This document shows, piece by piece, positions 55,866 through 62,613 of a stretch of DNA of 64,000 nucleotides. The notes beneath the pieces were generated by a model. The model did not search any database. It saw only the letters and a list, made by a program, of their open reading frames with translations, and was not told the DNA's origin. A program made the position numbers and the translations under genes. Where the stretch lies: the IMG/VR virus record IMGVR_UViG_3300044612_001963, positions 1 through 64,000 of that record; one strand, written 5' to 3'. Within the stretch, counting starts at the first letter, position 1; every line of letters begins with the position of its first letter. This DNA is from a virus.

Positions 55866-56084
55866 TCAGACGCCCGGCTCATCGGATTCAGACGGTCCAC
55901 GGCACGGCATGACCGGGCCGGTGCATGGTGCCTCAATGCCACGGCTGCTGCAGAGTGCGCGGAACGCTGCCATGGCGCGGGTGCCGGAGGCATCCTCGAC
56001 GCAGTAACCCTGGCCGCAGACCCGCCAGATCGGCTGGCCGTCACGGATCACCAGTTCCTGGGTGGGCAGCGTTCGCACGTCCAT
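55866..56084 (-). CDS. hypothetical Cys-rich small protein
   Basis: 72 residues from ATG 56084 (MDVRTLPTQELVIRDG). Several Cys residues (VCGQGYC, CSSRG, CTG, PC) could form a metal or disulphide site. The longer start at 56132 would invade the att region. No family recognised. Confidence 0.5.
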   Translation of the reverse strand: MDVRTLPTQELVIRDGQPIWRVCGQGYCVEDASGTRAMAAFRALCSSRGIEAPCTGPVMPCRGPSESDEPGV

Positions 56085-56277
56085 CACCAGGCAGCGGCTG
56101 GGGTAGTTTGCCGGTATGCACCGGATATGCACGCCCCCTGAGATCGGCTGCTACCACTGGCGAGTCACTACGACATCCGGGCCGTGGATGAGGATCTGTA
56201 TCTGGCGGTGCTGGCGTGTCGTAGAGCGGAGAGTGACTGCGCGGCAGGCGATCTGAGCACAGCAGCAGATCAGCAGC

Positions 56278-56323
56278 AAGGGACCACAAGGGACCACAAG
56301 GGCCCATAATCTCGCGGATTATG
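56278..56323. other. putative attP: tandem arm-like repeats and core palindrome
   Basis: AAGGGACCAC occurs twice in tandem with a partial third copy (56278-56304), followed at once by the inverted repeat CATAATC-TCGCG-GATTATG (56305-56323), 53 bases before the integrase ATG. Direct arm-type repeats next to an inverted core are typical of tyrosine-integrase sites. The remaining 56085-56277 shows no gene. Confidence 0.5.
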
Positions 56324-56376
56324 TACCGCCCGTCCATCGGTGCATCGGTTTCAGATTCTGCGCGTCGTATTCCCCC

Positions 56377-57375
56377 ATGGCCAACGTGAACGTCCACAGG
56401 GGCAGGCTGTACCTGCTGGCCAAGGTGCCGCGTCGTGATGGCTCGCCAGGACTGCAGCAGTGCAGGATCGCACTAAAGCTCGATGACACACCGGTAAATC
56501 GCCGTACCGCCGCAAAGCAGCTGCAGACCCTGGAACGGCAGCTGGCGACGGGGACGTTCGAGTGGGCCTACTGGCAGGACCGCGAGGGCGGCATCACCTG
56601 GCGGGAGGCCATCGCCAAGCTCCACCGCGCCAGGGTGACGCTGGGGCGCACCAGCGAGAGCACCTGGGAGATCAACTACATGGGCCGGCTCCGGCAGATC
56701 CCATCAGGCGCGGTGGTGACCACCGACTCCATCGCAGCGGCACTGCAGCGTTACGACCGCTCGACGTGCAGCTACAAAGAACTCTGGTATCTGCTGCGGC
56801 ACCTGGCCAAGCTGGTGGGCGTGGAGTTCCCCGAGCTGCCGGTGCCCACCTATGGCCAGGCCCAGCTGGTGGCGGTGCCCACCGATGCGGAAATTATCGC
56901 CTGGGTCGAGGCGGCCGGTGCGGCGAGCTGGTATTTCGGGATGATGGCCACCTATGGGCTTAGGCCGCATGAGGTGGAGCGCTCAACGCTGATCGAGCGG
57001 GATTACTGCCAGGTGCAGGAGGGCACCAAGACGGGATTCAGGACGGTGGTGCCGCTACCCCGCGAATGGGTAGAGCGGTTTCGGCTGCACGATCGACGGC
57101 TGCGGCCTGGTGGCGTGCCGGGCGAGAGGCCTGATGCCGTGTCGAAGTGGCTGCACAAGGAACTACGCCGGCTGGGGCTGCCGTGGAGGCCTTACTCGCT
57201 GCGCCATGCCTACGCGGGGAGGCTGTGGCGGCAGGGCGGCTCACGGCTGGACGTGTACACGGCGGCCAGGTTGATGGGGCACACGGCGAACCAGCACGCC
57301 AAGACGTACCGTGCGCACATTCAGCCGCATGCCGTGGCGGAGGCGGCCGAGAGGGCGTTAGGGGGTGGTCCATAA
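56377..57375 (+). CDS. int: tyrosine site-specific recombinase (integrase)
   Basis: 332 residues. N-terminal beta-rich arm-binding region (VNVHRGRLYLLAKVPRRDG), core-binding helices (about 70-160), and a catalytic domain with Arg196 (ATYGLRPHE), Arg276 (YSLRHAYA), His301 (MGHTANQH) and Tyr311 (AKTYRAH). At the HxxR box the first residue is Tyr273 rather than His, a variation seen in some phage integrases. It integrates and, with the excisionase-like partner at 57518, excises the prophage. Confidence 0.9.
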   Translation: MANVNVHRGRLYLLAKVPRRDGSPGLQQCRIALKLDDTPVNRRTAAKQLQTLERQLATGTFEWAYWQDREGGITWREAIAKLHRARVTLGRTSESTWEINYMGRLRQIPSGAVVTTDSIAAALQRYDRSTCSYKELWYLLRHLAKLVGVEFPELPVPTYGQAQLVAVPTDAEIIAWVEAAGAASWYFGMMATYGLRPHEVERSTLIERDYCQVQEGTKTGFRTVVPLPREWVERFRLHDRRLRPGGVPGERPDAVSKWLHKELRRLGLPWRPYSLRHAYAGRLWRQGGSRLDVYTAARLMGHTANQHAKTYRAHIQPHAVAEAAERALGGGP

Positions 57376-57379
57376 CGCA

Positions 57380-57409
57380 CACGGCCCCCGGAGTGAACCG
57401 GAGGCCGTG
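57380..57409 (+). terminator. GC stem-loop after integrase
   Basis: CACGGCC...GGCCGTG with inner CCGG/CCGG pairs, 5 bases after the integrase stop. No T-run follows, so it may be a transcript-stabilising or bidirectional structure. Confidence 0.5.
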
Positions 57410-57418
57410 TCGGGGCTC

Positions 57419-57517
57419 TTACCAGCGGGTCTTAGACACCATCTCGCCGCTGAGGTAGTTGGCGTCCCGGCTGCTGCAGCAGTTGGCCCGAGAGCGGGAG
57501 CGTCCAGACTGAGCAAG
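57419..57517 (-). other. in-frame C-terminal extension after the excisionase UGA
   Basis: Directly after the UGA of the gene at 57518 the same frame stays open for 32 codons to TAA, encoding GRSRSRANCCSSRDANYLSG and a basic end (SKTRW). There is no ATG, GTG or TTG near its start. The stop context is UGA-C, which can be leaky. It may be a readthrough domain or a decayed gene. Confidence 0.3.
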
Positions 57518-57748
57518 TCAGGCTGAGTGCTGAGCCAAGTTTACCACCGCCCCAACATTCACCCTCACCATCCGCCGTTGAGCCCCAACCGGCGCCAGGT
57601 CGATCAACTCCCGACCCCAGCGCCAGCGTGAACGGCGGGAACTGTCCGCTTCATGGATCAGCCGTTTGATATGCCGCTCACTGCAGCCGAGGGCCTCGGC
57701 GGCTTCGGCCACGGTGAGCAGCATTCTGCAGGCGTTGCGATTGCCCAT
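57518..57748 (-). CDS. excisionase-like HTH protein
   Basis: 76 residues if translated from ATG 57748 (TAATG overlap with the upstream gene), or 68 from ATG 57724. LTVAEAAEALGCSERHIKRL is a MerR/excisionase-family helix-turn-helix, followed by a basic wing (RRSRWRWGRELIDL). Its location beside the integrase suggests Xis. A GGCGTTGC...GCAACGCC inverted repeat covers the start. Confidence 0.65.
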   Translation of the reverse strand: MGNRNACRMLLTVAEAAEALGCSERHIKRLIHEADSSRRSRWRWGRELIDLAPVGAQRRMVRVNVGAVVNLAQHSA

Positions 57749-57759
57749 TAGCAACGCCT
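57730..57759. promoter_or_regulatory. inverted repeat over excisionase start
   Basis: AGGCGTTGC (57730-57738) and GCAACGCCT (57751-57759) form a perfect 9-bp inverted repeat with a 12-base spacer. The arms contain the GTTGC/GCAAC half-sites of the operator family, and in RNA they could fold over the coupled start codon. Confidence 0.55.
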
Positions 57760-58236
57760 CGGCTCATACAGGTTGCAGTCCTGGGCGAACCCTACCCCTT
57801 CAATCTGAGGATCTGGAAACCCCATCGCGCATGGGTCGGCGGACTCCAGCCCACGCCACTCGCGGCAGCGTTCACAGCTCGGATCATTTGGCCCTGGTGG
57901 CCGGCGGAAGTTCTCCGGCAGCAGATCCTGATAAACATCACCCACCTGGATCTGACGCACCATTTCAACGCTGATGCCATAGCGTGCGGCAAGTTCTTTG
58001 CGTGGGTCGGTTGATAGACGAATCGCAATAGCATCGGCATCACTTACCCTGCGATGCTTGCCTTGCGCTGAGCGTTCGATGATTTCATCTGCACTCAGTT
58101 CTTGCACGTCTTCACCCCTGACTGATAAATAGTGCTTGCAGGCTTTGCACTCCCAGCGTTTGTACCAGCCCTGGCCGGTTCGGCGGTTGTGCGTGGTCTT
58201 CATCTTCCCGTCGCACTTCGGGCAGTCGATCATCAT
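57748..58236 (-). CDS. zinc-ribbon HTH regulatory-type protein
   Basis: 162 residues. N-terminal zinc ribbon (CPKCDGKM...WECKACKHY), helix-turn-helix (ELAARYGISVEMVRQIQVG, about 85-105) and a C-terminal Cys cluster (CERCREW...C...C). Reminiscent of phage transcriptional regulators. Translationally coupled to the dCTP-deaminase-like gene upstream and the excisionase downstream. Confidence 0.6.
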   Translation of the reverse strand: MMIDCPKCDGKMKTTHNRRTGQGWYKRWECKACKHYLSVRGEDVQELSADEIIERSAQGKHRRVSDADAIAIRLSTDPRKELAARYGISVEMVRQIQVGDVYQDLLPENFRRPPGPNDPSCERCREWRGLESADPCAMGFPDPQIEGVGFAQDCNLYEPRRC

Positions 58237-58745
58237 CCTTTGCTCGCCATCACTGCTAGGTCGCCGTTATAGCGGCCAGTTTTGGCGTAAGAATTAACAG
58301 GCCGTTCATCCATCAGATGAAACACAACCTGGCCAATCTTCATCCCAGGCCACAACAGCTGCGGCCACAGCTGGCGGTTGTTGCGTAGCTCCAAGGTGAG
58401 CACTGAACCATGCCAACCGGGGTCGCACCACACGGCAAGAGCTTGATCCAATCCTTCTCTGGCGCGTGATGATTTCAGGCGGAACTCTGCTGCTACATCA
58501 TCCGGCAAGTTGAACACTTCCACGGTCTGCGCTAGGCAGAACTGCCCCGGCACCATTTCGTAGGGGTTGGCCTCGGTGTGCCGGCTGAGCGGATACGGCA
58601 GCAGCTCACGGCTGGATACCGACTCAATCAGCAACGTGTCACCCAGCCGTACATCCAAGCTGGCTGGGTTGATCAGCGCTGGATCGTAACCTTCAATCAT
58701 GCCGCCTTCACAGCGGCTGCGGATCTGCCAATCACTCAGCGGCAT
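58233..58745 (-). CDS. dCTP deaminase/dUTPase-like protein
   Basis: 170 residues: MPLSDWQI opening, ASLDVRLGDTLLIE, FRLKSSRAREGLDQALAVW, DPGWHGSVLTLELRN (position of the catalytic Glu in LTLE) and PGMKIGQVVF...GRYNGD, the segment order of trimeric dCTP deaminases. It would adjust the pyrimidine dNTP pool for phage replication. 4-base overlap with the next gene. Confidence 0.8.
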   Translation of the reverse strand: MPLSDWQIRSRCEGGMIEGYDPALINPASLDVRLGDTLLIESVSSRELLPYPLSRHTEANPYEMVPGQFCLAQTVEVFNLPDDVAAEFRLKSSRAREGLDQALAVWCDPGWHGSVLTLELRNNRQLWPQLLWPGMKIGQVVFHLMDERPVNSYAKTGRYNGDLAVMASKG

Positions 58746-58896
58746 TGATGGTCTCCAGTGGTTTGATCAGTTCGGTCAGTTCAAGCAGATGCTTAGCAAA
58801 CGCAATATGCGTCATGCGGGCGTGTATCGCTGGTGGTCTGCCGTAGCTGTCGATCCACCAGTCTTCAAACGCTGCAGCAATGCTGGTTTCATTCAT
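58732..58896 (-). CDS. hypothetical small protein (54 aa)
   Basis: ATG 58896; product MNETSIAAAFEDWWIDSYG, MTHIAFAKHLLELTELIKPL. Overlaps both neighbours, consistent with a coupled operon. Function unknown. Confidence 0.5.
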   Translation of the reverse strand: MNETSIAAAFEDWWIDSYGRPPAIHARMTHIAFAKHLLELTELIKPLETINAAE

Positions 58897-59032
58897 CGTT
58901 CAAGCCAGCCACTAGGCCGGTATAAAGTCCGTGAAAGAGGTGTTCGGGATTGTGCCGGCCATCGGCTAGATACAGCTCTTCAAGCTGTTCCTGGCGTGCG
59001 GTTTGTTCAATCGGGTTGCAGTCCTGGTTCAT
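58889..59032 (-). CDS. hypothetical small protein (47 aa)
   Basis: ATG 59032 overlaps the upstream stop (ATGA); the longer frame to 59083 is disfavoured. Helical and acidic (QTARQEQLEELYLADG). Function unknown. Confidence 0.5.
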   Translation of the reverse strand: MNQDCNPIEQTARQEQLEELYLADGRHNPEHLFHGLYTGLVAGLNDE

Positions 59033-59241
59033 GACGCATCGGGGATAGGTCGCCGGCTTAGCCGGATCTGTGCAATCCGCCATTCGTTGCCGTCAGGGTC
59101 GACGACGTAGTAAGCGGGGAACGGGCCGGGCACCGTGCCAGTCACCTTTCCTGATTCATCTGCTGACCAGCAACGGGCGAACACTTCATCGCCGGGCCGA
59201 TACCGCCAGCGGTTTGCGGTGAGCGTTGCAGTTAGTGCCAT
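59029..59241 (-). CDS. hypothetical small beta-rich protein
   Basis: 70 residues with an SH3/barrel-like pattern (WRYRPGDEVFARCWSADESG, YYVVDPDGNEWRIAQIRL). Small proteins of this kind recur in early phage operons. No family assigned. Confidence 0.5.
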   Translation of the reverse strand: MALTATLTANRWRYRPGDEVFARCWSADESGKVTGTVPGPFPAYYVVDPDGNEWRIAQIRLSRRPIPDAS

Positions 59242-59465
59242 GCCGCTGCCTGTTTAAGTGGAAGGACGGTGATTGACGTGGCATGCGGATGGCGGTTACG
59301 TGCAAACTCAGCCGCTTGCATCTTGCTGGTTGCGCGAATCGTTGCACGCATCGGTGAACCATTGCCGAATCGGACCATGACGGGCCAGAACTTGGCGCTT
59401 GGTGCGGTTGTGCGAGTGATGCCTTCGCCAGATGATTCGAGGCGTTCGTCGGCGGTGATCAGCAT
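59232..59465 (-). CDS. hypothetical protein
   Basis: 77 residues from ATG 59465, which overlaps the upstream stop. Mixed pattern (SAKFWPVMVRFGNGSPMRA, SKMQAAEFARNRHPHATSI). The farther ATG at 59501 would lie deep in the preceding gene. Confidence 0.5.
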   Translation of the reverse strand: MLITADERLESSGEGITRTTAPSAKFWPVMVRFGNGSPMRATIRATSKMQAAEFARNRHPHATSITVLPLKQAAAWH

Positions 59466-59614
59466 GGTTGTGATGGCGGTGGGGTTAAAACTGGCTGCCA
59501 TTCACCGCACCAGTTGTGGTGGTAAACGGTGGGCCATGGCGGCGGGTTGCGATGACAGGCCAGCCGGTCTGGATCGAGCTGTGAATATCGGCAGGTGTTG
59601 CAGGTGGTGGTCAC
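59459..59614 (-). CDS. small Cys4 zinc-binding protein (51 aa)
   Basis: GTG 59614 overlaps the upstream stop (GTGA). CNTCRYSQL, LACHRNPP and NWCGEWQP give four Cys at positions typical of a tiny phage zinc protein family (C-x2-C...C...C-G-E-W-x-P). Probably structural zinc; function unknown. Confidence 0.55.
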   Translation of the reverse strand: MTTTCNTCRYSQLDPDRLACHRNPPPWPTVYHHNWCGEWQPVLTPPPSQPC

Positions 59615-59784
59615 TGCTGGGCCTCCACCGCCTGAATCCGCACCTCCCGCTCAACCGTCAACACCGCCCCAACGATTCCCGCCAAGCACAGCGCCAACGC
59701 CACTACGGCTCGGCGACGGGCATGTTTCTGGGCAGCAATCGTGGCCCTGCGTCTCTGCGCCCGGTAAAGCGGCAAAGACACCAC
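59611..59784 (-). CDS. small single-span membrane protein
   Basis: About 57 residues from GTG 59784 (GTG 59781 also possible). A basic N-terminus (LYRAQRRRATIAAQKHARRR) precedes a transmembrane helix (VVALALCLAGIVGAVLTV). Sequence further upstream in this frame overlaps another gene. Confidence 0.45.
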   Translation of the reverse strand: MVSLPLYRAQRRRATIAAQKHARRRAVVALALCLAGIVGAVLTVEREVRIQAVEAQQ

Positions 59785-59794
59785 ACGCCCAGCA

Positions 59795-59956
59795 TCAGAG
59801 GGAACAGCATGGCCGCGCCTCGATGTTGACGATTTCGGCTTGAGGGAACCTGACGTTGAAGCATTCGCGGATTGAGTCGAGCGTCCAGCCGTTGCCGGCA
59901 ATCCACTCCAGTTCGTGTTGCTGTTCATCTTTCTGATAGGTGATGTAGAACGCCAT
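59795..59956 (-). CDS. hypothetical small protein (53 aa)
   Basis: ATG 59956; product MAFYITYQKDEQQHELEWIA, LDSIRECFNVRFPQAEIVNI, with a C-terminal Cys pair. Alpha/beta pattern. Function unknown. Confidence 0.5.
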   Translation of the reverse strand: MAFYITYQKDEQQHELEWIAGNGWTLDSIRECFNVRFPQAEIVNIEARPCCSL

Positions 59957-59959
59957 GGG

Positions 59960-60292
59960 TCAAACCAATTCCTTCCCTGTCATTGATGGCAGGGACCAGT
60001 CAGAGGTGTGATGATCACGACCCGCCTGGTCAAGATCGGTTGCGATCTTTCGGGCCTGTGCGGCAAGGCCTGCAGCGAGCCCCTTAGGCAGCGGCTGCGC
60101 CGTGTCGAAGGCGTTATCTGCCACTGCACCAGCGACAGACTGCAGCGCATCTAGCAGCCCCTCCAGCAAGGGGATCAGCGGCGCGTTGCGCTCGCCTACA
60201 TCAGTCCGTTTCTCGGCGTAAGTAGCGATGGCAGCGTGCGCCGACTGAAGAATCAGGTTGGAAACAGCGCCGGAGCATTCAAGGGTTGGCAT
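59960..60292 (-). CDS. hypothetical helical protein
   Basis: 110 residues from ATG 60292 (MPTLECSGAVSNLILQSAHA), chosen because the upstream TTG would lie in an operator-like GTTTGTCCAACCGCAAC stretch. Ala/Leu-rich helices (LIPLLEGLLDALQSVAGAVA). No family recognised. Confidence 0.55.
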   Translation of the reverse strand: MPTLECSGAVSNLILQSAHAAIATYAEKRTDVGERNAPLIPLLEGLLDALQSVAGAVADNAFDTAQPLPKGLAAGLAAQARKIATDLDQAGRDHHTSDWSLPSMTGKELV

Positions 60293-60328
60293 AGTTGGGT
60301 TGCGGTTGGACAAACGAAACGGTCAGGG

Positions 60329-60880
60329 TTACTTAATGGTCCAGCTGCGGCGCTCGACAAGCTGGGCGCCATCGATCTGGCTGCCGGCCTTGAGTGCAGC
60401 GGCCAATGCGGTCTTGTCGGCGCTGTAGGTGGTCTTCACCCGCTGGAACTCTTCCGGCAGGTCGGCTGGCTGCAGCTCGGGATCGAGCTCCACGCTGGTG
60501 GTCTTGCGGCTGCTTAGCGTGTGCTCTGGCAGCTTCCAGGTGGTTTCATCTGGTGCCACTTTCGCCAGTGCGGCCACCAGCCGATCCTTCAACACTTCGG
60601 CTTGCTGCTCTGCAGCCTTGGCCAGCTCGCTGAGCCGGCGGGCATGCTCGGTGCGGGCCTGGGCTTGGGCGCGGATGTGATCGATCGCCCAGCACCAGGC
60701 GTCAGCCTTGGCCTCGACGGCCTTGCGGTTGTCGGTTTCAGCGCTGATCAGCGCTTCAAGCGTGGCAGTGGCTTGAGCCACCTCGGCGGGGTCATCACTG
60801 AACAGCAGTTCAGCGGCTTCATTGATGCGGCCCTGCAGCTGCAGGGCTTCACCGGTAAGGGCAAACAGGGTGGAGGTCAT
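60329..60880 (-). CDS. Gp157-family siphovirus protein
   Basis: 183 residues. ALTGEALQLQGRINEAAELL, TLEALISAETDNRKAVEAKA and a long coiled coil (ARTEHARRLSELAKAAEQQA) match the siphovirus Gp157 family. A Streptococcus thermophilus member is linked to phage-resistance phenotypes; here a replication-associated early role beside SSB-type operons is more likely. Confidence 0.75.
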   Translation of the reverse strand: MTSTLFALTGEALQLQGRINEAAELLFSDDPAEVAQATATLEALISAETDNRKAVEAKADAWCWAIDHIRAQAQARTEHARRLSELAKAAEQQAEVLKDRLVAALAKVAPDETTWKLPEHTLSSRKTTSVELDPELQPADLPEEFQRVKTTYSADKTALAAALKAGSQIDGAQLVERRSWTIK

Positions 60881-60883
60881 GGC

Positions 60884-61078
60884 TCAGAAGGGAATACTTG
60901 GATCGACTGGATCAATGCCGCAGTTGATGCAGGCGTTGACGGCTTGCTGAAACTTCCAACGTGCCCAGTTCTCGGCGTCCATCGCCTCCATGGCAGCGAT
61001 GCGTGCTTTGACGTAGGCGTCGCGGGATTGATGCAGCTGGGTCAGCAGCTCTTGCTCGGGGTGTGCGGTGGTGGTCAT
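60884..61078 (-). CDS. hypothetical small helical protein
   Basis: 64 residues (EQELLTQLHQSRDAYVKARI, AENWARWKFQQAVNAC) ending in an acidic/Pro tail (GIDPVDPSIPF) that vaguely recalls SSB tips. It sits 3 bases before Gp157. Function unknown. Confidence 0.5.
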   Translation of the reverse strand: MTTTAHPEQELLTQLHQSRDAYVKARIAAMEAMDAENWARWKFQQAVNACINCGIDPVDPSIPF

Positions 61079-61212
61079 CGCGCCCCCATCAGCGAGTTCC
61101 GCTCGGATGCGCTGAGCGACGGGTGGTCGTACCAGTCGGGGTAGCTGTCGCTGTCGTCGTCGTCGCCGGGATCATCGATTAGATCCAGGTCGTCCAGGTC
61201 TGCGGTGGTCAT
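61075..61212 (-). CDS. small acidic protein, first gene of the right early operon
   Basis: 45 residues from ATG 61212, selected because the -10 box lies at 61238-61243 (the longer frame starts in the promoter). Highly acidic (DLDDLDLIDDPGDDDDSDS). It could mimic DNA or buffer a basic partner. Confidence 0.5.
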   Translation of the reverse strand: MTTADLDDLDLIDDPGDDDDSDSYPDWYDHPSLSASERNSLMGAR

Positions 61213-61237
61213 AGCCGGTGGTGTGGTGGCTGTGTGA

Positions 61238-61266
61238 ATCATACCGTTGCGGTTGCGAATCTGCAA
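61238..61266 (-). promoter_or_regulatory. operator promoter of the right early operon
   Basis: On the minus strand TTGCAG (61261-61266), 17 bp, TATGAT (61238-61243). The spacer contains CGCAACCGCAACGG, matching the 6026 promoter. Leader: TTCACACAGCCACCACACCACC. Confidence 0.8.
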
Positions 61267-61499
61267 CGCCTTTTGCAGCTTGAGTGGTGCCGGAACGCTG
61301 AGCCGGTGGGTTGCCGGCCCCTGGAGCCCTTGTGGTAACAGGGGTTTTCCTTCTGATCCGACCGGTTACGATGGTTGAAGCAGTTGGGGGTGGTGCCCCG
61401 CTGCCGACACCGTGACCTCGTGTCCCGTGTGTGGTGGTTGGGGCCTCTCGGGGCCCCACGACCGCCGCGCCGGAAACCTCAGCCAGCAGCGCTGGCCTG
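61267..61499. other. intergenic region with hairpins
   Basis: No gene seen. CCCCTG (61318-61323) and CAGGGG (61339-61344) followed by TTTT form a possible plus-strand terminator, and GGGGCC/GGCCCC (about 61441-61456) forms a second hairpin. A GGAAACCT element (61472-61479) lies 20 bases before ATG 61500. Confidence 0.5.
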
Positions 61500-62384
61500 A
61501 TGGCAGTCACCATTTCGGGCAACAGGTTCCTGGTGGACGGGAAACCGCGCCGGCTGGCGGGCAACCACACGTGGGACGTGGTGCAGCCTGTGGCAGGAAA
61601 CCGCACGCCGATCGACCGGCTTACGGGGAACTTCACCCGCCTGTGGACAATCGAGACGCGGGCGTTCGTGAACTATCGGCCGCCGTTCGTTGGTGCTGAC
61701 CCTGGCCTGATCCGCGTCAAGGGCGGGCCGTGGAAGTCGGACCTGTCACTGAATCCCCGGTTCTACCGCCGAATGGAGCAGGCCGTTGCCGCCGCCGATC
61801 AAAGGGACATGGTGACTGGGGTGGTGCTGTTCGAGGGCTCGATTCCTGATCTGTTCCCGAGGGCTTGGGAGTTCCACCCGTTCAGGGGGCATGGGCCGAA
61901 AGATCACCACAGCGTGCACACGCAAGGGCCGTGGAACAAGCACCAGAAGGCGCACGTGCGGCGGATGGTGAAGACGCTGGAGCCGTACTCGAATGTGCTG
62001 TTCGAGGTGGGCAACGAATTAACGAAGCCCAGCACGGTGTGGTTCCAGAAGTGGGTTGTCGGGCTGGTGAAACGCCTCACCGACAAACCCGTAGGCGTTT
62101 CGTATGCCAGGGCCGTCAAGCCTGAAGGCGGCCAGCAGTGGATGCGCACCACCGGCGCCGATTGGATCGCCCCTGGTGGCCCTGCTCCTGTCGCCGGGTT
62201 CGGTGGGCCTCAGGTGCTCGATACCGACCACAGCTGGGCGCTGCGGTCGAACGTTCCAGGTCTGCAGGCTGCTGCCAGGGCTGGCCGGCCGATCTGGTTG
62301 ATGGATGGCATGCGCGGCACGATGCTAAGAAACATCGATAACCTTGGGCCGGATCGGGCGTTTATTTCATCGCTGGTGTCTTAG
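61500..62384 (+). CDS. GH5-like glycoside hydrolase (TIM barrel) accessory protein
   Basis: 294 residues. N-terminal FLVDGKPRRLAGNHTWDVV resembles the first strand of GH5/cellulase-like barrels; TRLWTIETRAF, VLFEVGNEL (acid/base Glu after Asn) and QVLDTDHSWAL follow in barrel order. At the usual nucleophile position IWLMDGM carries Asp rather than Glu, so activity is uncertain. It is alone on the plus strand among minus genes, which marks it as an inserted accessory gene, perhaps acting on host or competitor polysaccharide. Confidence 0.6.
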   Translation: MAVTISGNRFLVDGKPRRLAGNHTWDVVQPVAGNRTPIDRLTGNFTRLWTIETRAFVNYRPPFVGADPGLIRVKGGPWKSDLSLNPRFYRRMEQAVAAADQRDMVTGVVLFEGSIPDLFPRAWEFHPFRGHGPKDHHSVHTQGPWNKHQKAHVRRMVKTLEPYSNVLFEVGNELTKPSTVWFQKWVVGLVKRLTDKPVGVSYARAVKPEGGQQWMRTTGADWIAPGGPAPVAGFGGPQVLDTDHSWALRSNVPGLQAAARAGRPIWLMDGMRGTMLRNIDNLGPDRAFISSLVS

Positions 62385-62418
62385 TTGTCGGCGGCGGTGG
62401 GTGGGGTGGTGTGCCAGG

Positions 62419-62613
62419 TCATGGCATGGCGTGGCAGGAGATCCAGTCGGCCGCTGCGGTGGTGGTGTCACTGGAGTGTTCCAGCAGCACCAGGCACAGC
62501 TCACCAGCGACCTGCGCCGCGGTTTGGCGGCAGTTGTCGCATGGCTCGACGCAGCGCCTAAGCGTTGATATCGGGCAGGCGGCGAGGGCTAGGCGGTCGG
62601 GTGTGGTGGTCAT
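62419..62613 (-). CDS. hypothetical small Cys protein, paralogue of 259-537
   Basis: 64 residues (MTTTPDRLALAACPISTLRR, CVEPCDNC, VAGELCLVLLEHSSD). Shares the RL.LAACP and VAGEL..VL.E blocks with the protein at 259-537. GGAAACCT lies 5 bases before the ATG at 62613, within the end of the preceding gene. Confidence 0.6.
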   Translation of the reverse strand: MTTTPDRLALAACPISTLRRCVEPCDNCRQTAAQVAGELCLVLLEHSSDTTTAAADWISCHAMP

